Shown: positions 24,126 through 31,144 of the stretch, piece after piece
How positions within the stretch are numbered: the stretch's first letter is position 1
Layout of the letters: every line of letters starts with the position of its first letter
Source of the DNA: Candidatus Melainabacteria bacterium
GTDB taxonomy: Bacteria > Cyanobacteriota > Vampirovibrionia > Vampirovibrionales > JAJTHC01
Direction: 5' to 3'
NCBI GenBank assembly: GCA_026389055.1
Contig: JAPLIO010000165.1
Span: 1-32,594, forward strand
DNA length: 32,594 bases
Made by a program: the position numbers and the translations under genes
The notes under the pieces: generated by a model
Databases searched by the model: none
Seen by the model: the letters and a program-made list of their open reading frames with translations, nothing else
What the model was told of the DNA's origin: nothing

Positions 24126-24644
24126 TTAGTAGAACATTAAATCGCCACCACGCTCAAACGCACGCATTTCTTTCCAAGGCGTATGGTCTGGTGTTACGGG
24201 GCGTTTTGTTGGTACAAAGCTTGCCATTGGTTTTAATTTGCCAATATGCCGAGGCATTACAATACTGCTAGCCGTTGTGTTGTAAACCTGCCGTGTGTGG
24301 AAAGTAGTTGCTCTGCTATTATGGCTAGGGGTTGGTGCCATACCATTACCATGGTCAGCTGCCCACTGGCTATCATGTCCTTTGGTGTATAAATCCGGCG
24401 TTTCTTCCATGTAAGTGGTTTTGGCTTCATCTACCATTTGACGAAATGGCTTACCTGAAGTGGTTTTTGATGGAGTGCTGGCTTCTTCACCTTCCATTGC
24501 GGTAGGTGCTTCGGCTTCCCATGGGGCTTGGCTCATTAAGGTATAGGCTGGTTGGGTTTCTTCAGCTTGGGCAACCATGGTGCCAACGTTTACGGAACAG
24601 ATTAGTGCTAAAACAAGTGCAGAGAGGAAATGAGATTTTTTCAC
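24126..24644 (-). CDS. Secreted protein of unknown function
   Basis: No family is recognised. The product has a signal peptide: KKSHF then the hydrophobic stretch LSALVLALICSVNVGTMV and the cleavage site AQA before EE. The mature part (about 145 residues) is rich in Thr, Pro, Ser and Met and looks poorly ordered; it contains YNTTASSIVMPRHIGKLKPM and ends MRAFERGGDLMFY. I prefer the GTG start at 24644 because AAAAGGA lies about 11 bases upstream and this gives a compact signal peptide. The ATG at 24665 (179 residues) has no ribosome-binding site. It is probably exported to the periplasm or outside. An inverted repeat (GTTAGAC/GTCTGAC) lies in its upstream region. Confidence 0.6.
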   Translation of the reverse strand: MKKSHFLSALVLALICSVNVGTMVAQAEETQPAYTLMSQAPWEAEAPTAMEGEEASTPSKTTSGKPFRQMVDEAKTTYMEETPDLYTKGHDSQWAADHGNGMAPTPSHNSRATTFHTRQVYNTTASSIVMPRHIGKLKPMASFVPTKRPVTPDHTPWKEMRAFERGGDLMFY

Positions 24645-24765
24645 GAAATAAGGTGTCCTTTTCATCCATTCAGTAACGAAGATTCAGTCAATTAGTCAGA
24701 CCATTTGATAGTCTAACTGTCGATAGGTATCCTTCGTTTCTTTAATGAAAGATGAAAAAGTTTCG

Positions 24766-25935
24766 TTAAACGGCAGAAACTGTTACAGTTTGTAACAAAC
24801 ACTGATGAATCGTTTGCAAAGCCCGTGGGTGCATAGCAAGGGTAACATGGTCTATCGCCCAATCATCTAACAAATGGTTAAACACCATGCCATTAGGCAG
24901 TTGAGGCTTTAAAAATGCTTTGCGAAACGGCACTAAAAAATCCCATGTGGTAACAATACTATGGTAAACAACCCCAGCCCCTTGTTTTACTAAGTTACCA
25001 TTCCACCGAATCAGTTCATCAAACACTTTGGGAATGGGTTTCCCAACATTTCTGGGAATCCAGCCATTTTTGAGGATTTCAACGCCATCGGCACCCAAGA
25101 AACCTGAACCTAAGGCAATCAGCGTTTTAATGGGCGGATTCTTGCCTGCATTTTGTAGCGTGTTAATTAAATGTTGCGTAACAATACCACCCAAAGAATG
25201 CCCGATAACGTGGACTTGAGGCACATTATGCCGTTGCATAATATCTGCTAGTTGGGTATAAACCGCCTCGGCGGATTCTGCTACTTCAGATAAACCTTGA
25301 TTAGGCAGGGTTGCCACATAAACGGGATAGCCTAGCTGAGAAAAATAATCCACCATGGCTCTAAAAAAGACGGGCGGTGTATTTAAACCCGGTACAATTA
25401 AGATAGGTAGCATGGGTTCTTTTTGCCCATCGGTAGCCTGAATGATAGCAGGAACCGATGAGGCTAGGTTCGTTTCTTCAGCAACGGGATGTTCTGCTGA
25501 TTTTGCCCCTTTATCTTCTCGTTCAAAATAGGTTTCTTCTACGGCTTTGGCAATGGTCGGCACGCTTTTGGCAACAAAAGCCCCTCTGCGGTTGAGGGCG
25601 TAATAATCTTGTCTGTTCTGTGGGGAAAGCGTGAACATGCGTAACAGAGCCACCCCATAGGCAATGCACAACGCCCACCATTGGGGAATCCGTCGGCGTT
25701 TGTTGGGGGGTACCCAATCGCTATTCATGTAATCTGTAAAATTATTGGCTTCTTGTTTGATGAGTTTGCGATGAATGGGCGAAAGTTTCATAATTGCCAT
25801 AGCAAACATACTGCCTGCGGTGGAATACATCCAGTTTTTAGGCTGGGCAGGTAGTTTTTTCCATGTTAGGCAAGTTAATCGCCAAATCGTGCTGAAAGAC
25901 GATGTAAAAAATGAAAAAATAGTCGATAGACTCAA
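24766..25935 (-). CDS. Alpha/beta hydrolase, lipase-like
   Basis: The protein fits triacylglycerol-lipase or PGAP1-like alpha/beta hydrolases. The catalytic serine elbow is GHSLGG in VHVIGHSLGGIVTQHLI (about residues 243-259). The oxyanion strand is PILIVPGLNTPPVFFRAMVDYFSQLGYPV, and a candidate His is in the IDHVTLAMHP segment near the C-terminus. The first 135 residues are a different region: two short hydrophobic stretches (around residues 38-48 and 86-97) suggest attachment to the inner membrane. The start is TTG (25935) with a weak ribosome-binding site. The substrate cannot be told; lipid ester hydrolysis is a reasonable guess. Confidence 0.75.
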   Translation of the reverse strand: MSLSTIFSFFTSSFSTIWRLTCLTWKKLPAQPKNWMYSTAGSMFAMAIMKLSPIHRKLIKQEANNFTDYMNSDWVPPNKRRRIPQWWALCIAYGVALLRMFTLSPQNRQDYYALNRRGAFVAKSVPTIAKAVEETYFEREDKGAKSAEHPVAEETNLASSVPAIIQATDGQKEPMLPILIVPGLNTPPVFFRAMVDYFSQLGYPVYVATLPNQGLSEVAESAEAVYTQLADIMQRHNVPQVHVIGHSLGGIVTQHLINTLQNAGKNPPIKTLIALGSGFLGADGVEILKNGWIPRNVGKPIPKVFDELIRWNGNLVKQGAGVVYHSIVTTWDFLVPFRKAFLKPQLPNGMVFNHLLDDWAIDHVTLAMHPRALQTIHQCLLQTVTVSAV

Positions 25936-26084
25936 GATATCACCAAGGCTTTGGCCACATTATGGTAACGAAAGTGCCACACTGTACTATAACACGGTTT
26001 GGGGAAAATTTATCAAATTTCAATAAAAATTTACGTTTATCTGCGGATTTCATATCAACCCAAAGATTGAATAGCGTATTGAAT

Positions 26085-26150
26085 GTAGGGGCGTGATTTA
26101 TCACGTCCGCCCCTCAATCCCCAAACGGATGCGATAAATCGCACCCCTAC
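26085..26150 (+). repeat. R3 66-bp palindromic repeat, copy 1
   Basis: GTAGGGGCGTGATTTATCAC at the left is complementary in outline to the right end, which ends GATAAATCGCACCCCTAC. Each half also holds its own small palindrome (GTGATTTATCAC, GCGATAAATCGC). A 66-bp copy in reverse orientation lies at 31690-31755. Confidence 0.8.
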
Positions 26151-26193
26151 AATTTTAGACTCAATAATATTTTGAATGGATTTTACAACCCCA

Positions 26194-27102
26194 TTACTGC
26201 TTTTTAACAATGCTCATGGCACTAGAAATTAGGCTACTAATGTTGCTTAAATCCGCTGGTACAATCAGTGTGGTGCCTTCTTTGGCTAAGTTTGAAAATG
26301 CGGCAACGTATTGTTCGGCTACCTTCAATTCCACTGCTTTCGCCCCACCATCGGTTGCGATTGCTTTCGCCACGGTGCTAATCGCTTCGGCTGTAGCGGT
26401 TGCCACTACTCGGATTGATTCCGCATCACCCATCGCTTTGTTAATAACGGCTTGCTTTTTCCCTTCAGATTCGGCAATGGCAGCTTGCCGCTCCCCGTTG
26501 GCTCGGTTAATTTGTTGTTGCAAATCGCCTTCTGATTGAGCGATTTTTGCCCGTTTTTCTCGTTCGGCGGTTAATTGCAATTGCATGGTTTTCAGCACGA
26601 TATCGGGCGGTGTAATATCTTTTACTTCATAGCGAATTAGCTTGACGCCCCACTCTTCAGACGCTTCATCTAGCACGCTAACTACGGCAAAATTGATGGT
26701 TTGACGTTCTTCTAATAGGCGGTCTAGTTCTCGTTTGCCCACTTCTGAACGGAGTGTAGTTTTGGCTAATTGCTCAATGGCGAACCGAAAATCAGAGGTT
26801 CCGTAGGAAGCCAGCTTGGGGTCGGTAATTTTGTAGTAAAGAATCCCGTCAATGTGGACTTGGGTGTTGTCTTTGGTGATGCACACTTGGGGTTGCACGT
26901 CCATGGGTATTTCTTTTAGGCTATGCACGTAGGCAATTTTATCGACGAAGGGAATGACGAAGTGCAGCCCTGCGTGCAGGGTTTTTTGGTACATCCCGAA
27001 GCGTTCAATCACGTAGACGGTTTGTTGTGGCACAATTTTCACAATGCTACTTAGCACCCATACTGCCACCCCTGTGGGTATAACCCAAGAAAAATCAGCC
27101 AT
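26194..27102 (-). CDS. qmcA: SPFH/band-7 membrane protein (QmcA/paraslipin-like)
   Basis: This is a stomatin/prohibitin-type scaffold protein that makes oligomers on the inner membrane. The product (302 residues from ATG 27102) has an N-terminal membrane anchor (WVIPTGVAVWVLSSIVKIVPQ), then the SPFH domain beginning VYVIERFGMYQKTLHAGLHFVIPFVDKIAYVHSLKE. A long Glu/Lys-rich helix follows (AEREKRAKIAQSEGD, ESEGKKQAVINKAMGDAESI). The length and pattern match the QmcA/slipin-2 group. AAGGAG lies about 9 bases before 27102; a TTG nine bases upstream is less likely. No NfeD protein gene accompanies it here, although such pairs are common. Confidence 0.88.
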   Translation of the reverse strand: MADFSWVIPTGVAVWVLSSIVKIVPQQTVYVIERFGMYQKTLHAGLHFVIPFVDKIAYVHSLKEIPMDVQPQVCITKDNTQVHIDGILYYKITDPKLASYGTSDFRFAIEQLAKTTLRSEVGKRELDRLLEERQTINFAVVSVLDEASEEWGVKLIRYEVKDITPPDIVLKTMQLQLTAEREKRAKIAQSEGDLQQQINRANGERQAAIAESEGKKQAVINKAMGDAESIRVVATATAEAISTVAKAIATDGGAKAVELKVAEQYVAAFSNLAKEGTTLIVPADLSNISSLISSAMSIVKKQ

Positions 27103-27214
27103 TACAAACAAGCTCCTTATTTTTAAAAACGATAATTTAACAGATATAATTTATTGCCATGATACCATATTTTATAAAATTATGGAAAGATCTTCTAATT
27201 GTTCGCATTTTATA

Positions 27215-27243
27215 TTGACAAAGCTCGCTTTAATCGCTATACT
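27215..27243 (+). promoter_or_regulatory. Near-consensus promoter of the first toxin-antitoxin locus
   Basis: TTGACA (27215-27220) and TATACT (27238-27243) have a 17-base spacer. Transcription should begin about 7 bases after the -10 box, at the A of the toxin start codon (27250), so the message is probably leaderless. This also rules out the earlier in-frame ATG at 27199. Confidence 0.75.
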
Positions 27244-27485
27244 ATCAATATGATTAAAGTATTATTTACAAACACCGCTATTAAACAACTAACCAAAATA
27301 CCGCCACTCATTGCCAAAAAAGCGTTGGCTTGGGCAGCAGAGGTAGAGAACAAGGGGCTACTGGCTTCAAGGCTTATTAAAGGAAAGCATGACGAACCCT
27401 TGAAAGGCAAACGCCAAGGACAACGCTCCGTAAGACTAAATAAACAATGGCGATTGATTTATAGCGAAATAACGCTTGAAATAAT

Positions 27486-27631
27486 TAGACCTGTTACATG
27501 GCTCGATAGGTGGGTGCAGATTCTAGGAATGAGGAACGGAGAACCGCAGGTGTACACTTTAGTACATGAGGATTCGAGTACCGCAAATGACAACGAAGAT
27601 GCCCCAGATATCGAGTCATGTAACAGGTCTA
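27486..27631 (-). repeat. R2 structured repeat, copy C, inside the toxin gene
   Basis: Within TA dinucleotides, GACCTGTTACATG at the left pairs with CATGTAACAGGTC at the right. The length, counting both TA, is 146, as in copy B; with one TA as target duplication the insertion adds 144 bases, exactly 48 codons, with no stop in the toxin frame. The apical hairpin is TGTAC/GTACA. The element is in reverse orientation relative to copy B. Confidence 0.8.
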
Positions 27632-27654
27632 GTGAAATACAGGAGATTATCCCC

Positions 27655-28014
27655 ATGATTATAGAACCCGCTAAATTAGATAGCCTCATGGAACAATACC
27701 CTGAAGGCGTACCCGCTGAAGCATTATTTGAGGCGATTGGTTATCAACACCAAGAAGCTTCTTTGGGTAGTATGATGAGGGAATGGCGACAATGTGAGGG
27801 CTGGACTTTAACTGAAACGGCTCAAAAGCTGGGTATTTCGAAGCAATTTTTATCGGAATATGAACGAGGTCATAAATTACCCTCTATCAAAAAAGTAATT
27901 GAAATAGCCACAACCTTTGAAGTAGACCCTGCTTCTTGGCTGAAATTTCGGCTACAAGATGAATTACGCATGAATGGGTATGATGGCACGTTGGATATTT
28001 TTAAAATCGCCTAA
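27655..28014 (+). CDS. HigA-like antitoxin, XRE-type
   Basis: The antitoxin can be translated on its own from ATG 27655, with AGGAG about 9 bases upstream (27641-27645), giving 119 residues. The helix-turn-helix spans about 48-100: MREWRQCEGWTLTETAQKLGISKQFLSEYERGHKLPSIKKVIEIATTFEV. In a working locus it would bind the toxin and repress the promoter at 27215. It is in the same reading frame as the interrupted toxin, so a fused protein may also be made. The N-terminal 45 residues resemble no known motif. Confidence 0.85.
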   Translation: MIIEPAKLDSLMEQYPEGVPAEALFEAIGYQHQEASLGSMMREWRQCEGWTLTETAQKLGISKQFLSEYERGHKLPSIKKVIEIATTFEVDPASWLKFRLQDELRMNGYDGTLDIFKIA

Positions 28015-28234
28015 AAACCCCTTGCACACACGCCGTGTTTCACTTACTGTATTAAAGAGACATTAGGGTTGCTTTGCCTTCTTTTATTAGAAGCACTGCA
28101 CTATTAACCCACCAGCCAGTCGGTTAATAGACCACTATTATTATTTTGACCGTGCGCTACTGGAACTGCCCTGCCCTGTATCACGCTCCGCTTTTACTTT
28201 GTAAAAGTGTCAATTCAGAAAAGAGATACCCCTC
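28015..28234 (+). promoter_or_regulatory. Structured leader of rplS
   Basis: The 220-base leader holds two good hairpins: CTATTAACC (28101-28109) with GGTTAATAG (28122-28130) around a 12-base loop, and CTTTTAC (28191-28197) with GTAAAAG (28201-28207). The second ends about 28 bases before the start codon. Autoregulatory leaders for L19 are known in some bacteria; whether this is one is not shown. Confidence 0.45.
28022..28050 (+). promoter_or_regulatory. Possible promoter of rplS
   Basis: TTGCAC (28022-28027) and TACTGT (28045-28050) have 17 bases between them. The -10 is weak, so this is tentative. Confidence 0.3.
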
Positions 28235-28654
28235 ATGATGAGTCATCATCCGTTAATTGAAGAAATTAACCAAGAATTCCTAAAAACAGACCGCCCCAGC
28301 ATTTTCCCTGGCGATTCTGTGCGTGTAAACGTATTGATTCGTGAAGGCAGCAAAGAGCGGGTTCAAGCCTTTGAAGGCGTGGTTTTGGCTAAACGTGGCG
28401 GTGGTATTAACACCACGTTTGTTGTGCGGAAAGTATTCCAAGGCGTTAGCGTAGAACGCTCGTTCTTCTTGCATTCACCTAAAGTGGAAAGCATCAAAAT
28501 TATTCGCCGTGGTAAAGTGCGTCGTGCAAAACTTTACTTCTTGCGTGAACGGATTGGTAAATCTGCCCGTATTCGTGAAAAAACCACGGGTTACGCAACC
28601 ATCAATAAATTTGGCAACATTTTGTTGGCGAACCCTACTACGCCTAAAAAGTAG
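28235..28654 (+). CDS. rplS: Ribosomal protein bL19
   Basis: L19 sits at the interface of the 30S and 50S subunits. The 139-residue product shows the family pattern: GDSVRVNVLIREGSKERVQAFEGVVLAKRGGGINTTFVVRKV (about 26-67), then GVSVERSFFLHSPKVESIKIIRRGKVRRAKLYFLRERIGKSARIRE. It is about 20 residues longer than the usual 115, with most of the excess in the C-terminal tail after ARIRE. Two consecutive ATG codons (28235, 28238) open it and the ribosome-binding site is weak. The downstream neighbours are rbgA and rnhB, an order I recall from Firmicutes and others. R2 copy D begins 10 bases after its stop. Confidence 0.96.
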   Translation: MMSHHPLIEEINQEFLKTDRPSIFPGDSVRVNVLIREGSKERVQAFEGVVLAKRGGGINTTFVVRKVFQGVSVERSFFLHSPKVESIKIIRRGKVRRAKLYFLRERIGKSARIREKTTGYATINKFGNILLANPTTPKK

Positions 28655-28663
28655 ACTTCTTTT

Positions 28664-28811
28664 TAAGAAAGCTCTGCAAAAGTCTCCATAAGGCGTGCTA
28701 ACTTCGTTATTGTGGTACTCATTTCGGTTATTTACTATTTGTAAACGCCCTTATTGCGTTCCTCATGCCTCGTTATCCCATCCTTCTGAAACCTTTTGCA
28801 AAACTTTCTAA
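28664..28811 (+). repeat. R2 structured repeat, copy D
   Basis: It lies between rplS and rbgA. The ends pair: AGAAAGCTCTGCAAAAG at the left with CTTTTGCAAAACTTTCT at the right (imperfect). The core carries GGCGTGCTAAC, GGTACTC and GCGTTCCTCATGCC, with the apical hairpin TTTAC/GTAAA (about 28731-28745). It separates genes usually placed close together. Confidence 0.75.
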
Positions 28812-28890
28812 ACCCATTAAAAGTGCGGGTGGATTATTCAATCTCTTCCCGCACTTTTTTTCACTCCCGAAAAAGGGGCTTTTCTTTACA

Positions 28891-29793
28891 ATGATGATGA
28901 TGACACAACAATTGAGCGAAACCAAAACCCACGCCTCGCATAGCGTACAGTGGTACCCAGGGCATATCGCCAAGTGGGACAAACAACTGCTCGAAGCCCT
29001 CAAAAAAGTCGATGTAGTCATTGAGGTGCTAGACGCCCGCCTACCGCTGCTTAGCAGACATCCCGAACTCAATTTACGCCTAGACCGCAAACCCATTATT
29101 ACCGTCCTCAACAAATCCGAATTAGCAGACCCTGAAGCCACAGAAGCGTGGCAACAGTGGTTCAAACGCTTTGGCTGCGGACCTACCGTGCTGTTTGACG
29201 CCCACCACGGAGCGAAATATCGCAATAAATTGATTCAAGCTATTGCCAGTGCAGGAGCGGAAGCCGTGGAAAAATGGCAAGCTAAGGGGCTAAAAGCCCG
29301 CCCCGTGCGAGTGATGGTTGTCGGCATGCCCAACGTGGGTAAATCTAGCATTATTAACTGTTTGGTCGGGCTGAAAAAGGTCAAAACGGGGCATAAAGCT
29401 GGCGTAACCCGCACCTCCCAATGGATTCGGATTCATCCGCAAGTCGATTTACTCGATAGCCCGGGCATCATCCCCCCCAAGCTGGAAAGCGATGAACAGG
29501 GGCATTGGCTGGCACTGGTTAGCTCCATTGGCGAAGCGGCGTTTGATGAAGAACGCGTCGGTTTATTCATTTTGCAAGCACTCCAACAACGGTATCAAGC
29601 CTTGCTACAAGCCCATTTCGGCTTCACGACTGAAAGCCTCAACACCCCATGGACGCTGGAACAAATTGGCGTGCAAAAATGCCTGCTAAAACACGGCGGT
29701 GTGCCAGATGCTAAACGGGCAGCCCAAGTGCTTTTGCGGGATGTTCGGCAAGGCAAAATAGGACGGCTCACCTTTGAAGCACCCCCTGCCTAA
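28891..29793 (+). CDS. rbgA: Ribosome biogenesis GTPase RbgA (YlqF)
   Basis: RbgA is a circularly permuted GTPase needed for late assembly of the 50S subunit. The 300-residue protein has the G motifs in permuted order: VLNKSELA (G4, near residue 68), then GMPNVGKSSIINCLVG (G1), a switch region with HKAGVTRTSQ, and DSPGI (G3). The YPGHIAKWDKQL block near the N-terminus is also typical. Four consecutive ATG codons (28891-28902) open it with only AAAAGGGG about 13 bases upstream. The frame extends back to 28765 into R2 copy D and those residues are element-derived, so I exclude them. rnhB overlaps its last 20 bases. Confidence 0.92.
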   Translation: MMMMTQQLSETKTHASHSVQWYPGHIAKWDKQLLEALKKVDVVIEVLDARLPLLSRHPELNLRLDRKPIITVLNKSELADPEATEAWQQWFKRFGCGPTVLFDAHHGAKYRNKLIQAIASAGAEAVEKWQAKGLKARPVRVMVVGMPNVGKSSIINCLVGLKKVKTGHKAGVTRTSQWIRIHPQVDLLDSPGIIPPKLESDEQGHWLALVSSIGEAAFDEERVGLFILQALQQRYQALLQAHFGFTTESLNTPWTLEQIGVQKCLLKHGGVPDAKRAAQVLLRDVRQGKIGRLTFEAPPA

Positions 29794-30433
29794 CCACCCC
29801 CTGTTTGAATTCGACGAAGCCCACTGCCCACAAGGCTTGTGCCTGTTTGGGGTAGATGAAGTGGGGCGGGGTAGCCTAATGGGACCCGTAACGGCAGGGG
29901 CTTTTTCGTGGAAGTGCCTTGAACAAGCCACACCTGAAGACCTACATCTGCTGGGCTTTTTGAACGATTCTAAAAAACTTTCGCCCGCCAAACGAGCCGC
30001 CTTAGTGCCTGTTTTGCACCGTTTGGGGTGGTGGGGTATTGGCGAAGCGAGTATCGAAGAAATTGCGGCGTTAAACATTCAGCAGGCTTCTTTTTTGGCG
30101 GGTTGGCGAGCTATACAAGCACTGGAAACCCAACAGGGGCGGGCTATTTCGCCTAGCACTCATTTTTTGTTGATGGATGGTCGGTTGAAATTGCCGCAGT
30201 ACCCCCTAAACGCCCAATTGGCGGTGGTTGGGGGCGATGCTCAATCTGCGGTGGTGGCGGGGGCTTCTATTTTAGCGAAAGAATACAGGGATGCTTGGGT
30301 AAAGCAGGTGGCACAGGGCTTTTCGGGGTATGGGTGGGAACGCAATATGGGTTATGCCACGGCGGCACATCGGCTAGCCATTCAGCAATTGGGCGTTACC
30401 CCCCTCCACCGCCCCAGCTATAAACTGGGGTAA
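29774..30433 (+). CDS. rnhB: Ribonuclease HII
   Basis: RNase HII removes RNA from RNA-DNA hybrids and single ribonucleotides from DNA. The 219-residue product has GVDEVGRGSLMGPV with the first catalytic acids (about residues 25-38), the second catalytic Asp in FLLMDGRL, and VAGASILAKEYRDAW followed by the YATAAHRLA segment. The start is a TTG at 29774, inside the end of rbgA, with AGGA about 10 bases before it; no later Met fits. It completes the rplS-rbgA-rnhB cluster. Its 3' end faces the antitoxin gene of the second toxin-antitoxin locus, leaving only 13 bases between them. Confidence 0.94.
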   Translation: MKHPLPNHPLFEFDEAHCPQGLCLFGVDEVGRGSLMGPVTAGAFSWKCLEQATPEDLHLLGFLNDSKKLSPAKRAALVPVLHRLGWWGIGEASIEEIAALNIQQASFLAGWRAIQALETQQGRAISPSTHFLLMDGRLKLPQYPLNAQLAVVGGDAQSAVVAGASILAKEYRDAWVKQVAQGFSGYGWERNMGYATAAHRLAIQQLGVTPLHRPSYKLG

Positions 30434-30446
30434 ATCCCGTTTCTAA

Positions 30447-30770
30447 TTAAACCCATTGTAGCGGAATGCCTGCTTTTTTCAGCTGTTCGTTCACTACCGC
30501 TTGCACCCAAACTTCCGCAATGCCCCCCAAGGTTAACGCTATTTGATGTGCCAATTTTAAAGTAGGCAACCGCCTGCCTGCTTCATAATCGCAAATGCGT
30601 TGTTTTACTGTACCCAATTGTTGGGCAATTGCTTCTTGGGTTAGGTTGTGTTCCGTGCGATACGCTTCCAACAACGCCCCAAACGTTAGTGCTGGCAAGC
30701 CTAGTTGTTGAAATAATTGCTGGCTACCCGTTGAAGCAGTCGATGGAGTTAAGGCATTTTTAGTAGGCAT
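30447..30770 (-). CDS. higA: HigA-like antitoxin of the second locus
   Basis: The 107-residue protein has an XRE helix-turn-helix (about residues 36-90): LLEAYRTEHNLTQEAIAQQLGTVKQRICDYEAGRRLPTLKLAHQIALTLG. The N-terminal 28 residues are Thr/Ser-rich. Its ATG overlaps the end of the toxin frame (ACC-CCT-CATG-CC), so translation is coupled to the toxin. HigA-type antitoxins bind their toxin and, through the helix-turn-helix, the promoter; the palindrome at 31052-31068 is the likely operator. The toxin gene comes first, the HigBA order. Confidence 0.88.
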   Translation of the reverse strand: MPTKNALTPSTASTGSQQLFQQLGLPALTFGALLEAYRTEHNLTQEAIAQQLGTVKQRICDYEAGRRLPTLKLAHQIALTLGGIAEVWVQAVVNEQLKKAGIPLQWV

Positions 30771-31026
30771 GAGGGGTTAATTCCTCCAATTCTATGAGGG
30801 TTTTGCTGTGTTCACAATAAATAAGACGCCATTGTTGATTGAGCCGAACGCTTCGTTGCCCGAGGCGTTTGCCTTTCAGCGGTTCATCGTGAAAACTAGG
30901 GCGTTTTCGGGTTTCGGCAAGCCCCAATAATTCCACTGCTGTAGCCCATTCTTGAAATTTGGTAACAACCTGCTTGGGTGCTTTGGTAATATCTTTTTTA
31001 AATTGCTTGGTTGTTAAAAAATCCAA
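30760..31026 (-). CDS. higB: HigB-like toxin of the second locus
   Basis: The 88-residue protein fits the HigB/RelE-type ribosome-dependent mRNA interferases: DFLTTKQFKKDITKAP at the start, then HDEPLKGKRLGQRSVRLNQQWRLIYCE, and the end ELEELTPHAY. The blocks with Lys, Arg and His match the toxin at 27250, so the two loci are paralogues. The start is TTG at 31026, with a strong AGGAGG about 7 bases upstream. It is intact, unlike the first locus. It is transcribed from a promoter at 31048-31076 that overlaps an inverted repeat. Degradation of mRNA on the ribosome is inferred from the family. Confidence 0.88.
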   Translation of the reverse strand: MDFLTTKQFKKDITKAPKQVVTKFQEWATAVELLGLAETRKRPSFHDEPLKGKRLGQRSVRLNQQWRLIYCEHSKTLIELEELTPHAY

Positions 31027-31047
31027 AATACGCCTCCTAATACTTAC

Positions 31048-31076
31048 AGTTTAACCATTTTATGGTTACTTGTCAA
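31048..31076 (-). promoter_or_regulatory. Promoter and operator of the second toxin-antitoxin locus
   Basis: On the minus strand TTGACA (31071-31076) and TAAACT (31048-31053) have a 17-base spacer. Between them is the inverted repeat TAACCAT-TTT-ATGGTTA (31052-31068), a good antitoxin operator. Confidence 0.75.
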
Positions 31077-31144
31077 CCCTAATAAACAAGAATAGGCTCT
31101 TCATCGTAAAGTTGTTCAGCTACTTTTTTCGCCTTTTGTAAAAG

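Larger units (their letters stand above)
27250..28014 (+). pseudogene. HigB-like toxin interrupted by repeat R2 and fused to its antitoxin
   Basis: The first 79 codons encode a HigB/RelE-like mRNA-cleaving toxin (MIKVLFTNTAIKQL, and HDEPLKGKRQGQRSVRLNKQWRLIYSE, which matches the second toxin at 30760-31026). An R2 element (27486-27631) adds 48 in-frame codons after LEII. The frame then runs EIQEII and straight into the antitoxin, giving 254 residues. The original C-terminus seems to have been EIQEI-x-PHDY; restoring one C in the CCCC run at 27651-27654 gives EIQEIIPHDYRTR and a stop, overlapping the antitoxin ATG as in the second locus. So the toxin probably suffered an insertion and a one-base loss. 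Whether it still cuts mRNA is unknown. Transcription starts near 27250. Confidence 0.75.

Noticed and set aside
27199-27249. An earlier in-frame ATG for the toxin-antitoxin frame
   Set aside because: The near-consensus promoter lies inside this stretch, so the message would begin after the ATG at 27199; the toxin family start is at 27250.
27484-27640. A true domain inserted in the toxin
   Set aside because: The segment is the reverse complement of R2 copy B, with pairing ends, so it is repeat DNA read through by chance.
28765-28890. An N-terminal extension of rbgA
   Set aside because: The residues come from R2 copy D and do not match RbgA; the YPGH block follows the four ATG codons at 28891.
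28773-29225. A minus-strand frame of 150 residues opposite rbgA
   Set aside because: It is the shadow of the well-conserved RbgA coding sequence.
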